DNA of 7,157 bases from positions 1 through 7,157 of the forward strand of contig VGSX01000184.1 of NCBI GenBank assembly GCA_016874895.1, given 5' to 3'. Below the pieces are notes generated by a model. That model had not been told where the DNA came from, did no database searches, and was given only the letters and a program-made list of their open reading frames with translations. The position numbers and the translations under genes are program-made. Shown one piece after another: positions 1 to 6,722 of the stretch (position 1 is its first letter; each line of letters opens with the position of its first letter). This DNA comes from Deltaproteobacteria bacterium (GTDB lineage: Bacteria; Desulfobacterota; Desulfobaccia; Desulfobaccales; Desulfobaccaceae).

Positions 1-3
1 AAC

Positions 4-32
4 CGAAAACTTGAAACTCGAAACTCGAAACC
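4..32. repeat. Short 7-bp tandem repeat at the window edge
   Basis: The unit GAAACTC occurs twice perfectly (13-19, 20-26), followed by a partial copy GAAACC (27-32) and preceded by a degenerate copy GAAAACTT (5-12). It lies just beyond the stop codon of the minus-strand epimerase gene. No function is visible. The array may continue to the left, outside the window. Confidence 0.6.
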
Positions 33-42
33 ATAACCCGCC

Positions 43-1026
43 TTACCAGTAGTGCTCCCGGTTTTCCCGGTAAAAAGCCACGGTGCGGCGGATCCCCTCC
101 ACCAGTGAGGTCCGGGGGCGCCAAGGGGTGGCAGTGGTGATTTTGCTGATATCGCTGATATAATCGCCGGTTTCCACGAAATAGCGGTCCGCCGGCCATT
201 CCACCTGGACCACTTCGGTGCCCGGCACGGCTGCGGCCACCATTCTGGCCATGTCCCCAAAGGCCATTCCCGTGCCCGAGCCCACGTTATAAACCTGGCC
301 GGCGGTTCCGGGAGTCACGGCCAGTTCCAGGAAGGCCTCGGCCAGGTCCTGGTTGAAGATATAGTCCCGTTGCTGCCGCCCCTCACCGAAGATGGTCAGG
401 GGCTTGCCTTCCAGGGCCAGGCGGATAAACCAGTTGACGATCCCATACTTGCTGTGCTTCATCTGCTGGTGCGGGCCATAGGGGTTGGCCAGGCGCAGGC
501 TCACCGTCTCCATGCCATAGGCGTCATAGTAGAAGCGGTAGTATTTTTCCCCCGCTAGTTTATGGATGCCGTAAATGCTGAGGCAGTTGAAAGGGTGGTT
601 TTCGTCCACCGGGTTGTAAACGGTGGCGCCGTAGACGAACCGGGAACTGGCGAAGAGCAGCCGGGCCCGGGGATTAAACCGGCGGCAGGCCTCCAGGACC
701 TGGAGGTGGCCGTGGCAGTTGATGTCCAGGTCCAGCAGGGGGTCATGGTTGCTGTCCACGTAGCTTACCTGTCCCGCCAGATTGAAAATGACGTCCTTAC
801 CCTGGACCGCAGTCTGGACCAGGCTGGCGTCACGAATATCGCCTTGAATAAATTCGATATTTTCGGTGAGCCCCTGCAGATTGAAAAGATTGCCGCCGTA
901 CAGGGGCAGCATGGCGTCAAACACCGTTACCCTGGCCCCCTGCTGGCTGGCCAGGCGGGCTATATGACTGCCGATCATGCCCGCGCCCCCGGTAATGAGG
1001 ACTTGTGCGCCTGTAATGTTTGGCAT
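43..1026 (-). CDS. NAD-dependent sugar-nucleotide epimerase/dehydratase (extended SDR family)
   Basis: This 327-residue protein belongs to the extended short-chain dehydrogenase/reductase group that remodels nucleotide sugars in the cytoplasm for surface polysaccharides (UDP-glucose 4-epimerase / dTDP-glucose dehydratase type). Numbered from the ATG at 1026, it shows the Rossmann loop GGAGMIG (13-19), an acidic residue ending beta-2 (D37, favouring NAD over NADP), GDIRD (62-66), NLAGQVS (82-88), the SSRFVYG strand with catalytic-type Ser (127-133), and the YGIHK catalytic Tyr152/Lys156 pair. A nucleotide-sugar-side motif RLANPYGP and QQRDYIF follow. Length fits the family (about 310-340). An in-frame ATG exists at 1104 but would add 26 residues ahead of the usual N-terminus and coincides with the predicted transcription start. 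An AGGAGG at 1041-1046 precedes 1026, with a long spacer of about 14 nt. The exact substrate cannot be read from sequence. Confidence 0.9.
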   Translation of the reverse strand: MPNITGAQVLITGGAGMIGSHIARLASQQGARVTVFDAMLPLYGGNLFNLQGLTENIEFIQGDIRDASLVQTAVQGKDVIFNLAGQVSYVDSNHDPLLDLDINCHGHLQVLEACRRFNPRARLLFASSRFVYGATVYNPVDENHPFNCLSIYGIHKLAGEKYYRFYYDAYGMETVSLRLANPYGPHQQMKHSKYGIVNWFIRLALEGKPLTIFGEGRQQRDYIFNQDLAEAFLELAVTPGTAGQVYNVGSGTGMAFGDMARMVAAAVPGTEVVQVEWPADRYFVETGDYISDISKITTATPWRPRTSLVEGIRRTVAFYRENREHYW

Positions 1027-1040
1027 GGCGATGATTAACA

Positions 1041-1046
1041 CCTCCT
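1041..1046 (-). promoter_or_regulatory. Ribosome binding site of the epimerase gene
   Basis: AGGAGG on the minus strand, extendable to AGGAGGTG (1039-1046). It is the only strong Shine-Dalgarno sequence near the gene and selects the ATG at 1026. The spacer of 12-14 nt is longer than usual, and no in-frame ATG, GTG or TTG lies at a better distance. Confidence 0.55.
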
Positions 1047-1109
1047 GGGCACAGGCGGTTAAGCCCGTGTTGCTGTTGGCCGGAGCGGATTTCCGGCAGC
1101 TCATGCCCC

Positions 1110-1139
1110 TATATATGCCGAATTTTCTGTCCTTGTCAA
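1110..1139 (-). promoter_or_regulatory. Predicted sigma70-type promoter of the epimerase gene
   Basis: On the minus strand a perfect TTGACA (1134-1139) is followed after 18 nt by TATATA (1110-1115); ATATAT with a 17-nt spacer is an overlapping choice. Transcription would begin near 1103, giving a leader of about 75 nt before the ATG at 1026 and excluding translation from the ATG at 1104. On the plus strand the same bases include TTGTCA (1133-1138), but I see no good -10 for the divergent gene. Confidence 0.55.
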
Positions 1140-1171
1140 TGAGCCCTTTTCAGGGTGACTGATTTTATGGT

Positions 1172-4108
1172 ATGAATTCAGGCATGGAATTTATTGCCGA
1201 CCTCCATATCCACTCCCATTTTTCCCGGGCCACGGGAAAACAATTGAACCTGGAAAATTTAGATCTGTGGGGGGGTTACAAGGGCATAACCGTCCTGGGG
1301 ACCGGAGACTGCACCCACCCCGGCTGGCTGGCGGAAATCGGGGAAAAACTGGCCCCGGCCGAGGCCGGCCTGTATGTCTTGAAACCGGAATTCAGGCTCT
1401 CCCGCCGGGGCGGGGTTCCCGCCGGGGCGGAGCCCCCGGCTACCCGCTTCCTGGTTACCGGGGAGATCAGCAGTATCTATAAAAAAAACGGCCAGACCCG
1501 GAAGGTGCACACCCTGGTGCTGTTGCCGTCCCTGGAGGCGGGACGGGAACTTTCCCGGAGGCTGGGGCAGTTGGGGAACGTCATTTCCGACGGCCGCCCC
1601 ATCTTAGGTTTAGACGCCAAACATGTCCTGGAGGTGATCCTGGAGATCGACGCTGATTCCCTGGTGATCCCGGCGCACATCTGGACCCCCTGGTTTTCCG
1701 TGCTGGGCTCCAAAAGCGGCTTTGACAGCCTGGAGGAATGCTACGAGGATATGCTGGATCATATCCATGCCCTGGAGACCGGGCTGTCCTCCGATCCCCC
1801 CATGAACTGGCGGTTGAGCAGCTTGGACCGGTTCGCCCTGGTGTCCAATTCCGACGCCCATTCGCCGCAGAAAATCGGCCGGGAGGCCAATATTTTTGAT
1901 ACGGGACTGTCCTACCCGGCCATTGCCGCGGCCCTGAAAACCAAGGAAGGCTTTCTCGGGACCCTGGAATTTTTTCCGGATGAAGGCAAGTATCATCTGG
2001 ACGGCCATCGCAGATGCGGGCAGCGCCTGGAACCGGCGGAATCCAAGAATTATCGTGGCCTCTGTCCGGTGTGCCGGAAGCCGCTGACTCTCGGGGTGCT
2101 GCACCGGGTCCTGGACCTGGGGGACCGCCCGCCGGCCAGTGAGCCGCCCGGCGCCAGACCGTATCAGCATCTCGTCCCCCTGCCGGAGATTATCTCCGAG
2201 GTGGTGCAATGCGGCCCCGAGTCCAAAAAAGTGACGGAGCTCTACTTCCGCCTGCTCCAGAACCTGGGTCCGGAACTGAATATTCTGCGCCACACGCCCC
2301 TGACGGAGATTGCCCGGCAGGGCGGCGCCCTGCTGGCCGCCGGGATCGACCGGATGCGCCGGGAACAGGTGCATATTGAAGGCGGTTATGACGGCGAATA
2401 TGGGGTTGTCCGCCTTTTCCGCCCTGAGGAGATGGCGGAGTTAAGCCGTCAGGCCAAGTTTTGGGAGTTCCCGCCCGAGATTATGCTGCCGGCGCTGATC
2501 GCCGCCCCATCCACGAACATCGCCCCCCGGCCTGTTGCGGTTACGGAGCCGGAAGCGCCTTCCCCCCTGAAAGGCGAGTCCCCGGCCGTCACCGACCCCT
2601 GGCTCCAGGGCCTGAATCCGGCCCAGGCCGAGGCGGTCACCTATGACGGGGGGCCGCTCCTGGTGCAGGCCGGGCCCGGGACCGGCAAGACCCGCACCCT
2701 GACCCAACGGGTGGGGTATCTAGTGCAGTCTCGCGGCCTCAGCCCGGACCGGATTCTGGCGGTGACCTTTACCCGGCAGGCCGCGGGAGAAATGCGGGAA
2801 AGATTGCAGCAGCACCTGGGAGACGGCCTGACCGGGCGGTTAGCCATCCTGACCTTTCACGCCCTGGGGATGCGGATTTTACAGGCTCAGGGTATTGCCT
2901 GGCGCCGTATCCTCAGCGAAGACGAGCGCCGGCCCCTGCTCCAGGAAACCGCCCGGCAGTGCGGCCTCCCGGCCAAGACCCTGGACCGCGGTATCAGCCG
3001 CCAGAAACAGGAATGCCTCTATCCCGAGGACTTGGCTGGAGACGTCCCCTGGCTGCCGGCCTACCAGGCCTATGAAGCTGCTCTGGAGGCAGAGCAGGCC
3101 TGGGATTTCGACGATCTGGTGGCCCGGGCGGTGAAGCTTTTAAGACAGCAGCCCGAGGTCCTGGCCGCTTGCCAGCAGCGTTTTGCCGCAATCCTGGTGG
3201 ATGAGTATCAGGACCTGAATCAGGCCCAGTATGAGCTTTTGCGCCTTCTTGCCCCAGGGGACCGGCCCGACCTTTTTGTCATCGGGGACGCCAATCAGGC
3301 CATCTATGGGTTTCGAGGGGCCCAGGTGAAGTATTTCGTCCGGTTCAGCCAGGATTGGCCCCTGGCCCGGACAATTCACCTGGCCGAAACCTACCGTCTG
3401 CCCCCTCCGGTGCTGCAGCTGGCCCGGAGCCTGATACCGGAGCGATCCGGGAATTCCGGTGTGCCGGAGATTTTGCACAATACCTCGGAGATGCCTCCCA
3501 TTCTTTTGAAGGCCGCCAACCCCGAAGCTGAGGCGGCTCAACTGGCCCAGGTCATTGATCACCTGGTGGGCGGGACCAGTCATCTGGCCCTGGAGGATGA
3601 GCGTCTACGTTATGCCAACGTTGCGGAGGCGGCCAGCTACCGGGACATCGCCGTGCTCTACCGCTTCCATGCCCTGGGGCAGGTGGTCCAGAAGCATTTC
3701 CAGGCTGCCGGCATCCCCTGCCAACTAGCCCGGGAGGCCGCGGGGCCGGAAATTACCGGTATCGACTTAAAGGCCGAAAAGGTTACCCTGCTTACCCTCC
3801 ATGCCGCCAAGGGTCTGGAGTTTCCTTATGTGTTTCTCATCGGCTGCGAGGCCGGGCTGTTGCCTTACGAACCGGGGGAGGAAGGGGAGGGGGACCCGGT
3901 CGAGGAACAACGCCTGATTTATGTGGGTCTTACCCGGGCCAGCCGGCAGGTCTTTCTCTCCTACGCCCGGCGTCGGGTTCTCTGGGGCTCCCCGGGTTCG
4001 GGGCGGCCGGCAGCCTGGGTGCAAGCCCTTAGAAATTATCTCCTTGATTATCCTTATAAAAATACACAGGCAGCAAAAAAACGGGCCAGACAACGGAACC
4101 TCTTTTAA
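1172..4108 (+). CDS. EndoQ-like PHP endonuclease fused to a UvrD/PcrA-type helicase
   Basis: A 978-residue two-part protein. Residues 1-435 match the endonuclease Q family, PHP nucleases that nick 5' of deaminated bases such as hypoxanthine and uracil. Visible are DLHIHS (10-15), GTGDCTHP (43-50), GEIS (97-100), KVH (111-113), PAHIWTPWF (167-175), ETGLSSDP (202-209) and SNSDAHSP (225-232), which carry the His/Asp/Glu metal ligands. A Cys site (C282, CPVC at 298-301) leads into the family's GVLHRV, and GGYDGEYG lies near the end. A Pro/Ala-rich linker (about 440-478) joins an SF1A helicase: Q-motif LNPAQ (481-485), Walker A AGPGTGKT (500-507), Ia VTFTRQAA (531-538), II DEYQD (677-681), III GDANQAIYGFRGA (705-717), IV ETYR (739-742), V TLHAAKGLEF (875-884) and VI VGLTRA (918-923). 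Motifs IV and V are only about 130 residues apart, so the 2B subdomain is largely missing. The start may instead be the ATG at 1184, where EndoQ relatives usually begin; neither start has a strong ribosome site. The barrel protein gene follows after 17 bp. The family calls are strong; joint action in repair is inferred. Confidence 0.92.
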   Translation: MNSGMEFIADLHIHSHFSRATGKQLNLENLDLWGGYKGITVLGTGDCTHPGWLAEIGEKLAPAEAGLYVLKPEFRLSRRGGVPAGAEPPATRFLVTGEISSIYKKNGQTRKVHTLVLLPSLEAGRELSRRLGQLGNVISDGRPILGLDAKHVLEVILEIDADSLVIPAHIWTPWFSVLGSKSGFDSLEECYEDMLDHIHALETGLSSDPPMNWRLSSLDRFALVSNSDAHSPQKIGREANIFDTGLSYPAIAAALKTKEGFLGTLEFFPDEGKYHLDGHRRCGQRLEPAESKNYRGLCPVCRKPLTLGVLHRVLDLGDRPPASEPPGARPYQHLVPLPEIISEVVQCGPESKKVTELYFRLLQNLGPELNILRHTPLTEIARQGGALLAAGIDRMRREQVHIEGGYDGEYGVVRLFRPEEMAELSRQAKFWEFPPEIMLPALIAAPSTNIAPRPVAVTEPEAPSPLKGESPAVTDPWLQGLNPAQAEAVTYDGGPLLVQAGPGTGKTRTLTQRVGYLVQSRGLSPDRILAVTFTRQAAGEMRERLQQHLGDGLTGRLAILTFHALGMRILQAQGIAWRRILSEDERRPLLQETARQCGLPAKTLDRGISRQKQECLYPEDLAGDVPWLPAYQAYEAALEAEQAWDFDDLVARAVKLLRQQPEVLAACQQRFAAILVDEYQDLNQAQYELLRLLAPGDRPDLFVIGDANQAIYGFRGAQVKYFVRFSQDWPLARTIHLAETYRLPPPVLQLARSLIPERSGNSGVPEILHNTSEMPPILLKAANPEAEAAQLAQVIDHLVGGTSHLALEDERLRYANVAEAASYRDIAVLYRFHALGQVVQKHFQAAGIPCQLAREAAGPEITGIDLKAEKVTLLTLHAAKGLEFPYVFLIGCEAGLLPYEPGEEGEGDPVEEQRLIYVGLTRASRQVFLSYARRRVLWGSPGSGRPAAWVQALRNYLLDYPYKNTQAAKKRARQRNLF
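1401..1430 (+). repeat. 13-bp GC-rich direct repeat inside the EndoQ-like region
   Basis: CCCGCCGGGGCGG occurs at 1401-1413 and again at 1418-1430 (period 17 bp). Each copy is itself close to palindromic (CCGCC-GG-GGCGG). It encodes the SRRGGVPAGAEPP stretch (about residues 77-89), an apparent small loop before the conserved TGEIS strand. Seventeen bp is not a multiple of three, yet the reading frame is intact on both sides. Confidence 0.6.
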
Positions 4109-4125
4109 ATAGTGGACGAGGGGCG

Positions 4126-5988
4126 GTGAAAAAGCAGGACCGGCTTCCCGGATTATCAGCCTTAAAGCTGTGTGGGCTCCTGGCCCTGGTGTGCCTGGTT
4201 GGCGCAGGTCCGGGCTGGTGCCAGACTCCCGGTTCGCCCCCGGAATCATCCCAACCCTTTATAAACTCCATAAGAATCTTTGGGAACGCCACGGTAAGGT
4301 CCAAGGTGCTGTTTAATGAGATGGTTACCTCCCGACCGCTTCCCTTCCGCTGGCGAACGCCGCCGAAATTAAACCCGGATGATTTTAACGACGATTTGGA
4401 GCGCCTGAAGGCCCTGTACAGACGGCATGGGTTTTATCACACCAAGATTGACGCCGACGTTCAAGAATCTCAGGGTCAGGTGGATATCCGTATCCATATT
4501 CACGAGGGCCCCTGGATTCGCATCAGCAGTGTTGCCGTCAGCGTGGTGGGTCCGGAGCGACCGGGGCCCTTAAAAACCCAAGTAAAAGAAAATCCCCTGG
4601 TCCGGGGTGAACGTTTCACAGAGAAAAAATTCGAAGGATTCAAGAAGGAAATCTTAAATTACCTCCTGGATCACGGCTATCCCAAGGCCAGAGTGGAAGG
4701 TGAAGTATTGCTGGACGCCGCGGCCAATACCGCCCAGGTCTTTGTGCAGGTGTGGCCCGGTCCCCGCTGCACTTTCGGGGAAATCACCGTCCGGGGCTGG
4801 CAGGATACCCCGGAGGCCCTGATCCGGCGTAATCTCAGGGTGAAAAAGGGTGAATTATTCTCTCTGGAAAAAATCATCGCCAGTCAGGAGCGCCTGTATG
4901 AACTGGACCTTTTCCGGAGCATACTAGTCGATCCCGAAGAGGTTCCCGAAGAGGAGACCAAGATCCCCCTGACCGTGGAGGTGGGAGAAAAGAAAAAGCG
5001 ATCCCTGAGGATCGGGGCCGGGTACGGCAGTTGGGACGAGTTTCGGGCCAGGGCTATATTGCGCTACCGCAATTTTGCCGGCGGCGGCCGCATCCTGGAA
5101 ATGAGCACGAAGTACTCCCGCCTGGACAACCGCTTCGAAGGCATGTTTTTGAACCCCATGATTTTCGGCTATGACCTTGATTTAGTCATAACCACCGGCC
5201 TGCTGCGGCGGTATTATCCCTCTTTTTCTGACAAGGCTTTTTACAGCCGGGCCTTGCTGGAAAGGGAGTTTCCCGGACAGATCAAGGGGTATGTGGGTCA
5301 TGGACTGGAATTCGCCCGCCCTTTTAATGTCTCCGATGCGGCCCTGCAATTGCTCCGGGAAACCCGGCCGGGGAAATTATACGAAGCCAATATGGTGCTG
5401 TGGGGCCTGAGCCGCAACACCATTGACAATCCTGCCGAGCCCCAGAAGGGAGGGCAGGTTTTTTTCCTGGGGGAGTGGGCCCCGGCCTTAATCTCCCCGA
5501 AACTGCAATTCGTCCAGTCTAATCTGGAGGTGCGGCAGTATCACAACCTGGGCCCGAAAAATGTGGTGCTGGCCGGGCGGATTAAATTCGGCGTCATGCC
5601 CCCCATTCAGGACACCGATCAGATTCCCATTTACCGGCGCTATTTTACCGGCGGCCCCACCAGCATGAGGGCATATCGAAATTATTATCTAGGTCCCCGG
5701 GACGAGGCCGGCAATCCTCTCGGGGGCGAATCCATTTTTATAAGCAACCTGGAGGTCCGCTTCCCCCTGTATGAAGATTTTCGCGGGGTCGCCTTTTTCG
5801 ATGCCGGCAATGTTTTTTATAAGGTGAAAGATACGGATCTGGGGCAGATCAAGTATGGGGCCGGTTTCGGCCTGCGCTACCAGACCCCCATCGGGCCCAT
5901 CGGGGTGGAATTCGCCTGGCCCCTGAACCCCATCAACAGAGAGAGGGATAAATATCAGATCGTTTTCAACATCGGCCAGACATTTTAG
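4126..5988 (+). CDS. BamA/TamA-superfamily outer-membrane protein with three POTRA domains
   Basis: A 620-residue outer-membrane assembly protein. An N-terminal signal peptide (KK at 2-3, hydrophobic core about 15-27, likely cut near 33) is followed by three POTRA domains (about 46-128, 130-212, 215-290) with typical cores such as IRIFGNATV and LYRRHGFYHTKI. A C-terminal beta-barrel of the bacterial surface antigen (Omp85) type covers about 292-620. The barrel carries the loop-6 motif as MRAY (514-517; VRGF/Y in most members, with the essential Arg kept), FFDAGN (557-562), and ends in Phe as expected for a beta-signal. Three POTRAs and this length fit TamA (about 577 residues in E. coli) better than BamA (five POTRAs, about 800), but no tamB lies in the 1.1 kb downstream. 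The start is GTG; GAGGGG (4118-4123) lies only 2 nt ahead of it, and no better start precedes the signal peptide. The 17-bp gap after the EndoQ-helicase gene suggests co-transcription. Confidence 0.88.
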   Translation: MKKQDRLPGLSALKLCGLLALVCLVGAGPGWCQTPGSPPESSQPFINSIRIFGNATVRSKVLFNEMVTSRPLPFRWRTPPKLNPDDFNDDLERLKALYRRHGFYHTKIDADVQESQGQVDIRIHIHEGPWIRISSVAVSVVGPERPGPLKTQVKENPLVRGERFTEKKFEGFKKEILNYLLDHGYPKARVEGEVLLDAAANTAQVFVQVWPGPRCTFGEITVRGWQDTPEALIRRNLRVKKGELFSLEKIIASQERLYELDLFRSILVDPEEVPEEETKIPLTVEVGEKKKRSLRIGAGYGSWDEFRARAILRYRNFAGGGRILEMSTKYSRLDNRFEGMFLNPMIFGYDLDLVITTGLLRRYYPSFSDKAFYSRALLEREFPGQIKGYVGHGLEFARPFNVSDAALQLLRETRPGKLYEANMVLWGLSRNTIDNPAEPQKGGQVFFLGEWAPALISPKLQFVQSNLEVRQYHNLGPKNVVLAGRIKFGVMPPIQDTDQIPIYRRYFTGGPTSMRAYRNYYLGPRDEAGNPLGGESIFISNLEVRFPLYEDFRGVAFFDAGNVFYKVKDTDLGQIKYGAGFGLRYQTPIGPIGVEFAWPLNPINRERDKYQIVFNIGQTF

Positions 5989-6121
5989 GACATTATCTTT
6001 TTCCCCCGCCCTCTGCCTTTCCCCCTCGCCCTCGTAAAAATCATGCTTATTGTAATTTATGGGCAAAGATTAAATGCCACGATCAGGCTCACGGATACCA
6101 CCCCCGAACAAGGAGAAAAAC
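5989..6121. other. Gap with a C-rich, G-poor tract, possible Rho-dependent termination zone
   Basis: No hairpin followed by a T-run is present after the barrel gene. Bases 5996-6034 on the plus strand are almost all C and T, with only about four G, the kind of composition associated with Rho loading sites. The following AT-rich stretch (about 6035-6076) could hold a promoter for the YHS gene; TTGTAA at 6050-6055 is a weak -35 candidate without a well-spaced -10. Both ideas are tentative. Confidence 0.25.
6110..6115 (+). promoter_or_regulatory. Ribosome binding site of the YHS-domain gene
   Basis: AAGGAG lies 6 nt ahead of the ATG at 6122, an ideal spacing. It decides the start against the upstream in-frame ATG at 6074, which would place 16 polar residues before the signal peptide. 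Confidence 0.85.
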
Positions 6122-6397
6122 ATGAAAAAAGCCTTTCTGGTCATACTTGCCATGGTAATCGGCCTGTCTCTGGTTACCTCGAGCTGGTCCACCGTCCCTG
6201 CTGCCGCCGGGAAAGCCCAGACCATCTGCCCGGTCATGGGCGGGGAGATTAACAAAAATATCTACGCCGATTATCAGGGGAAGCGCGTCTACTTCTGCTG
6301 TACGGCCTGTATTGCCGAATTCAACAAGGATCCGGAAAAATTCGTGAAGAAGCTGGAGGGTCAAGGGGTAAAAGTGGCCCCGGCCCCGGGCAAGTGA
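6122..6397 (+). CDS. Small exported YHS-domain protein, putative metal binding
   Basis: This 91-residue protein has a clear Sec signal peptide (KK at 2-3, hydrophobic stretch 4-19, likely cleavage after the AAA at 27-29), so the mature part of about 60 residues should be in the periplasm. The mature part is a single YHS domain: CPVMGG (36-41), YQGKRVYFCC (51-60), C63 and the closing FNKDPEKF (67-74). In this family the spaced cysteines bind metal, mostly copper or other soft metals, in sensors, P-type ATPases and small accessory proteins. The usual second Cys of CPVCG is Met39 here, and the second cluster is CCTAC with an additional Cys. The gene stands alone, with no metal transporter or regulator within the window, so the metal and role cannot be stated. 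Confidence 0.85.
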   Translation: MKKAFLVILAMVIGLSLVTSSWSTVPAAAGKAQTICPVMGGEINKNIYADYQGKRVYFCCTACIAEFNKDPEKFVKKLEGQGVKVAPAPGK

Positions 6398-6454
6398 GGC
6401 AGTGGCCGGTTTTCGGATTTAAGGTCCTCTGGCAGAATGGCTAGTTTTGTCTAG

Positions 6455-6600
6455 GGTAGGGCAGGGTAGGGCGCTGATGAGAATCAAACCATGACTACGA
6501 GCGCCTCGTTGCGCGCAACAACTGCAGTCCATGCCCGTGAATGCTCTCGTCAGCGCCCCTTCGTCAAACCGGACATGCAGTTTTCCAGCTTACCCCTGAT
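6455..6600 (-). mobile_element. Probable decayed 3' end of a group II intron (domain V remnant and domain VI)
   Basis: Read on the minus strand, GGAAAACTGC (6579-6588 region) leads into ATGTCCGGTTTGACGA, which resembles the 3' half of domain V of bacterial group II introns as I remember it. It is followed by a long stem: 14 bp formed by 6545-6558 with 6469-6482 (one G-T wobble), the position of domain VI, and then a CCCTACCC-type 3' end. The 5' half of domain V no longer pairs well, and no reverse transcriptase gene is present, so this would be a dead fragment. The stem holds inner hairpins, CGAG-CGC-CTCG (6498-6508) and the palindrome GTTGCGCGCAAC (6508-6519). An unrelated structured RNA is the alternative. 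Confidence 0.4.
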
Positions 6601-6722
6601 CCATCCGCCGCAGGCATCGGCAAGGAGTTGATGGCGTTGATTTCACCGCCAGATAAGCCCCTTGGCCTTTTCATAACAGCCGCGAGTTATGACAATATCC
6701 TTGCCCCCTCACCCCGACCCTC
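6601..6722. other. Non-coding stretch between intron remnant and palindrome cluster
   Basis: No gene is supported here. An open frame over 6541-6738 has no ribosome site, runs across the intron-like stem and gives a low-complexity, unfamiliar peptide. The one structure seen is an inverted repeat, TCATAAC (6671-6677) with GTTATGA (6686-6692), 7-bp arms around an 8-nt loop, too weak and without a T-run to be called a terminator. Confidence 0.4.

Noticed and set aside
1610..2374. Long minus-strand open frame opposite the EndoQ-like region
   Set aside because: It lies antisense to a strongly conserved protein; the long frame follows from the high GC content of the real codons, and its peptide shows no family motifs.
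3767..4249. Minus-strand open frame spanning the helicase/barrel gene junction
   Set aside because: It is antisense to helicase motifs V-VI and to the signal peptide of the barrel protein, both of which are clearly coding on the plus strand.
6469..6558. A tRNA or tRNA-like gene, because a 90-nt segment has pairing ends
   Set aside because: There is no T-loop GTTCRANNC consensus, no anticodon arm of the right spacing, and the end stem is 14 bp, far longer than a tRNA acceptor stem.
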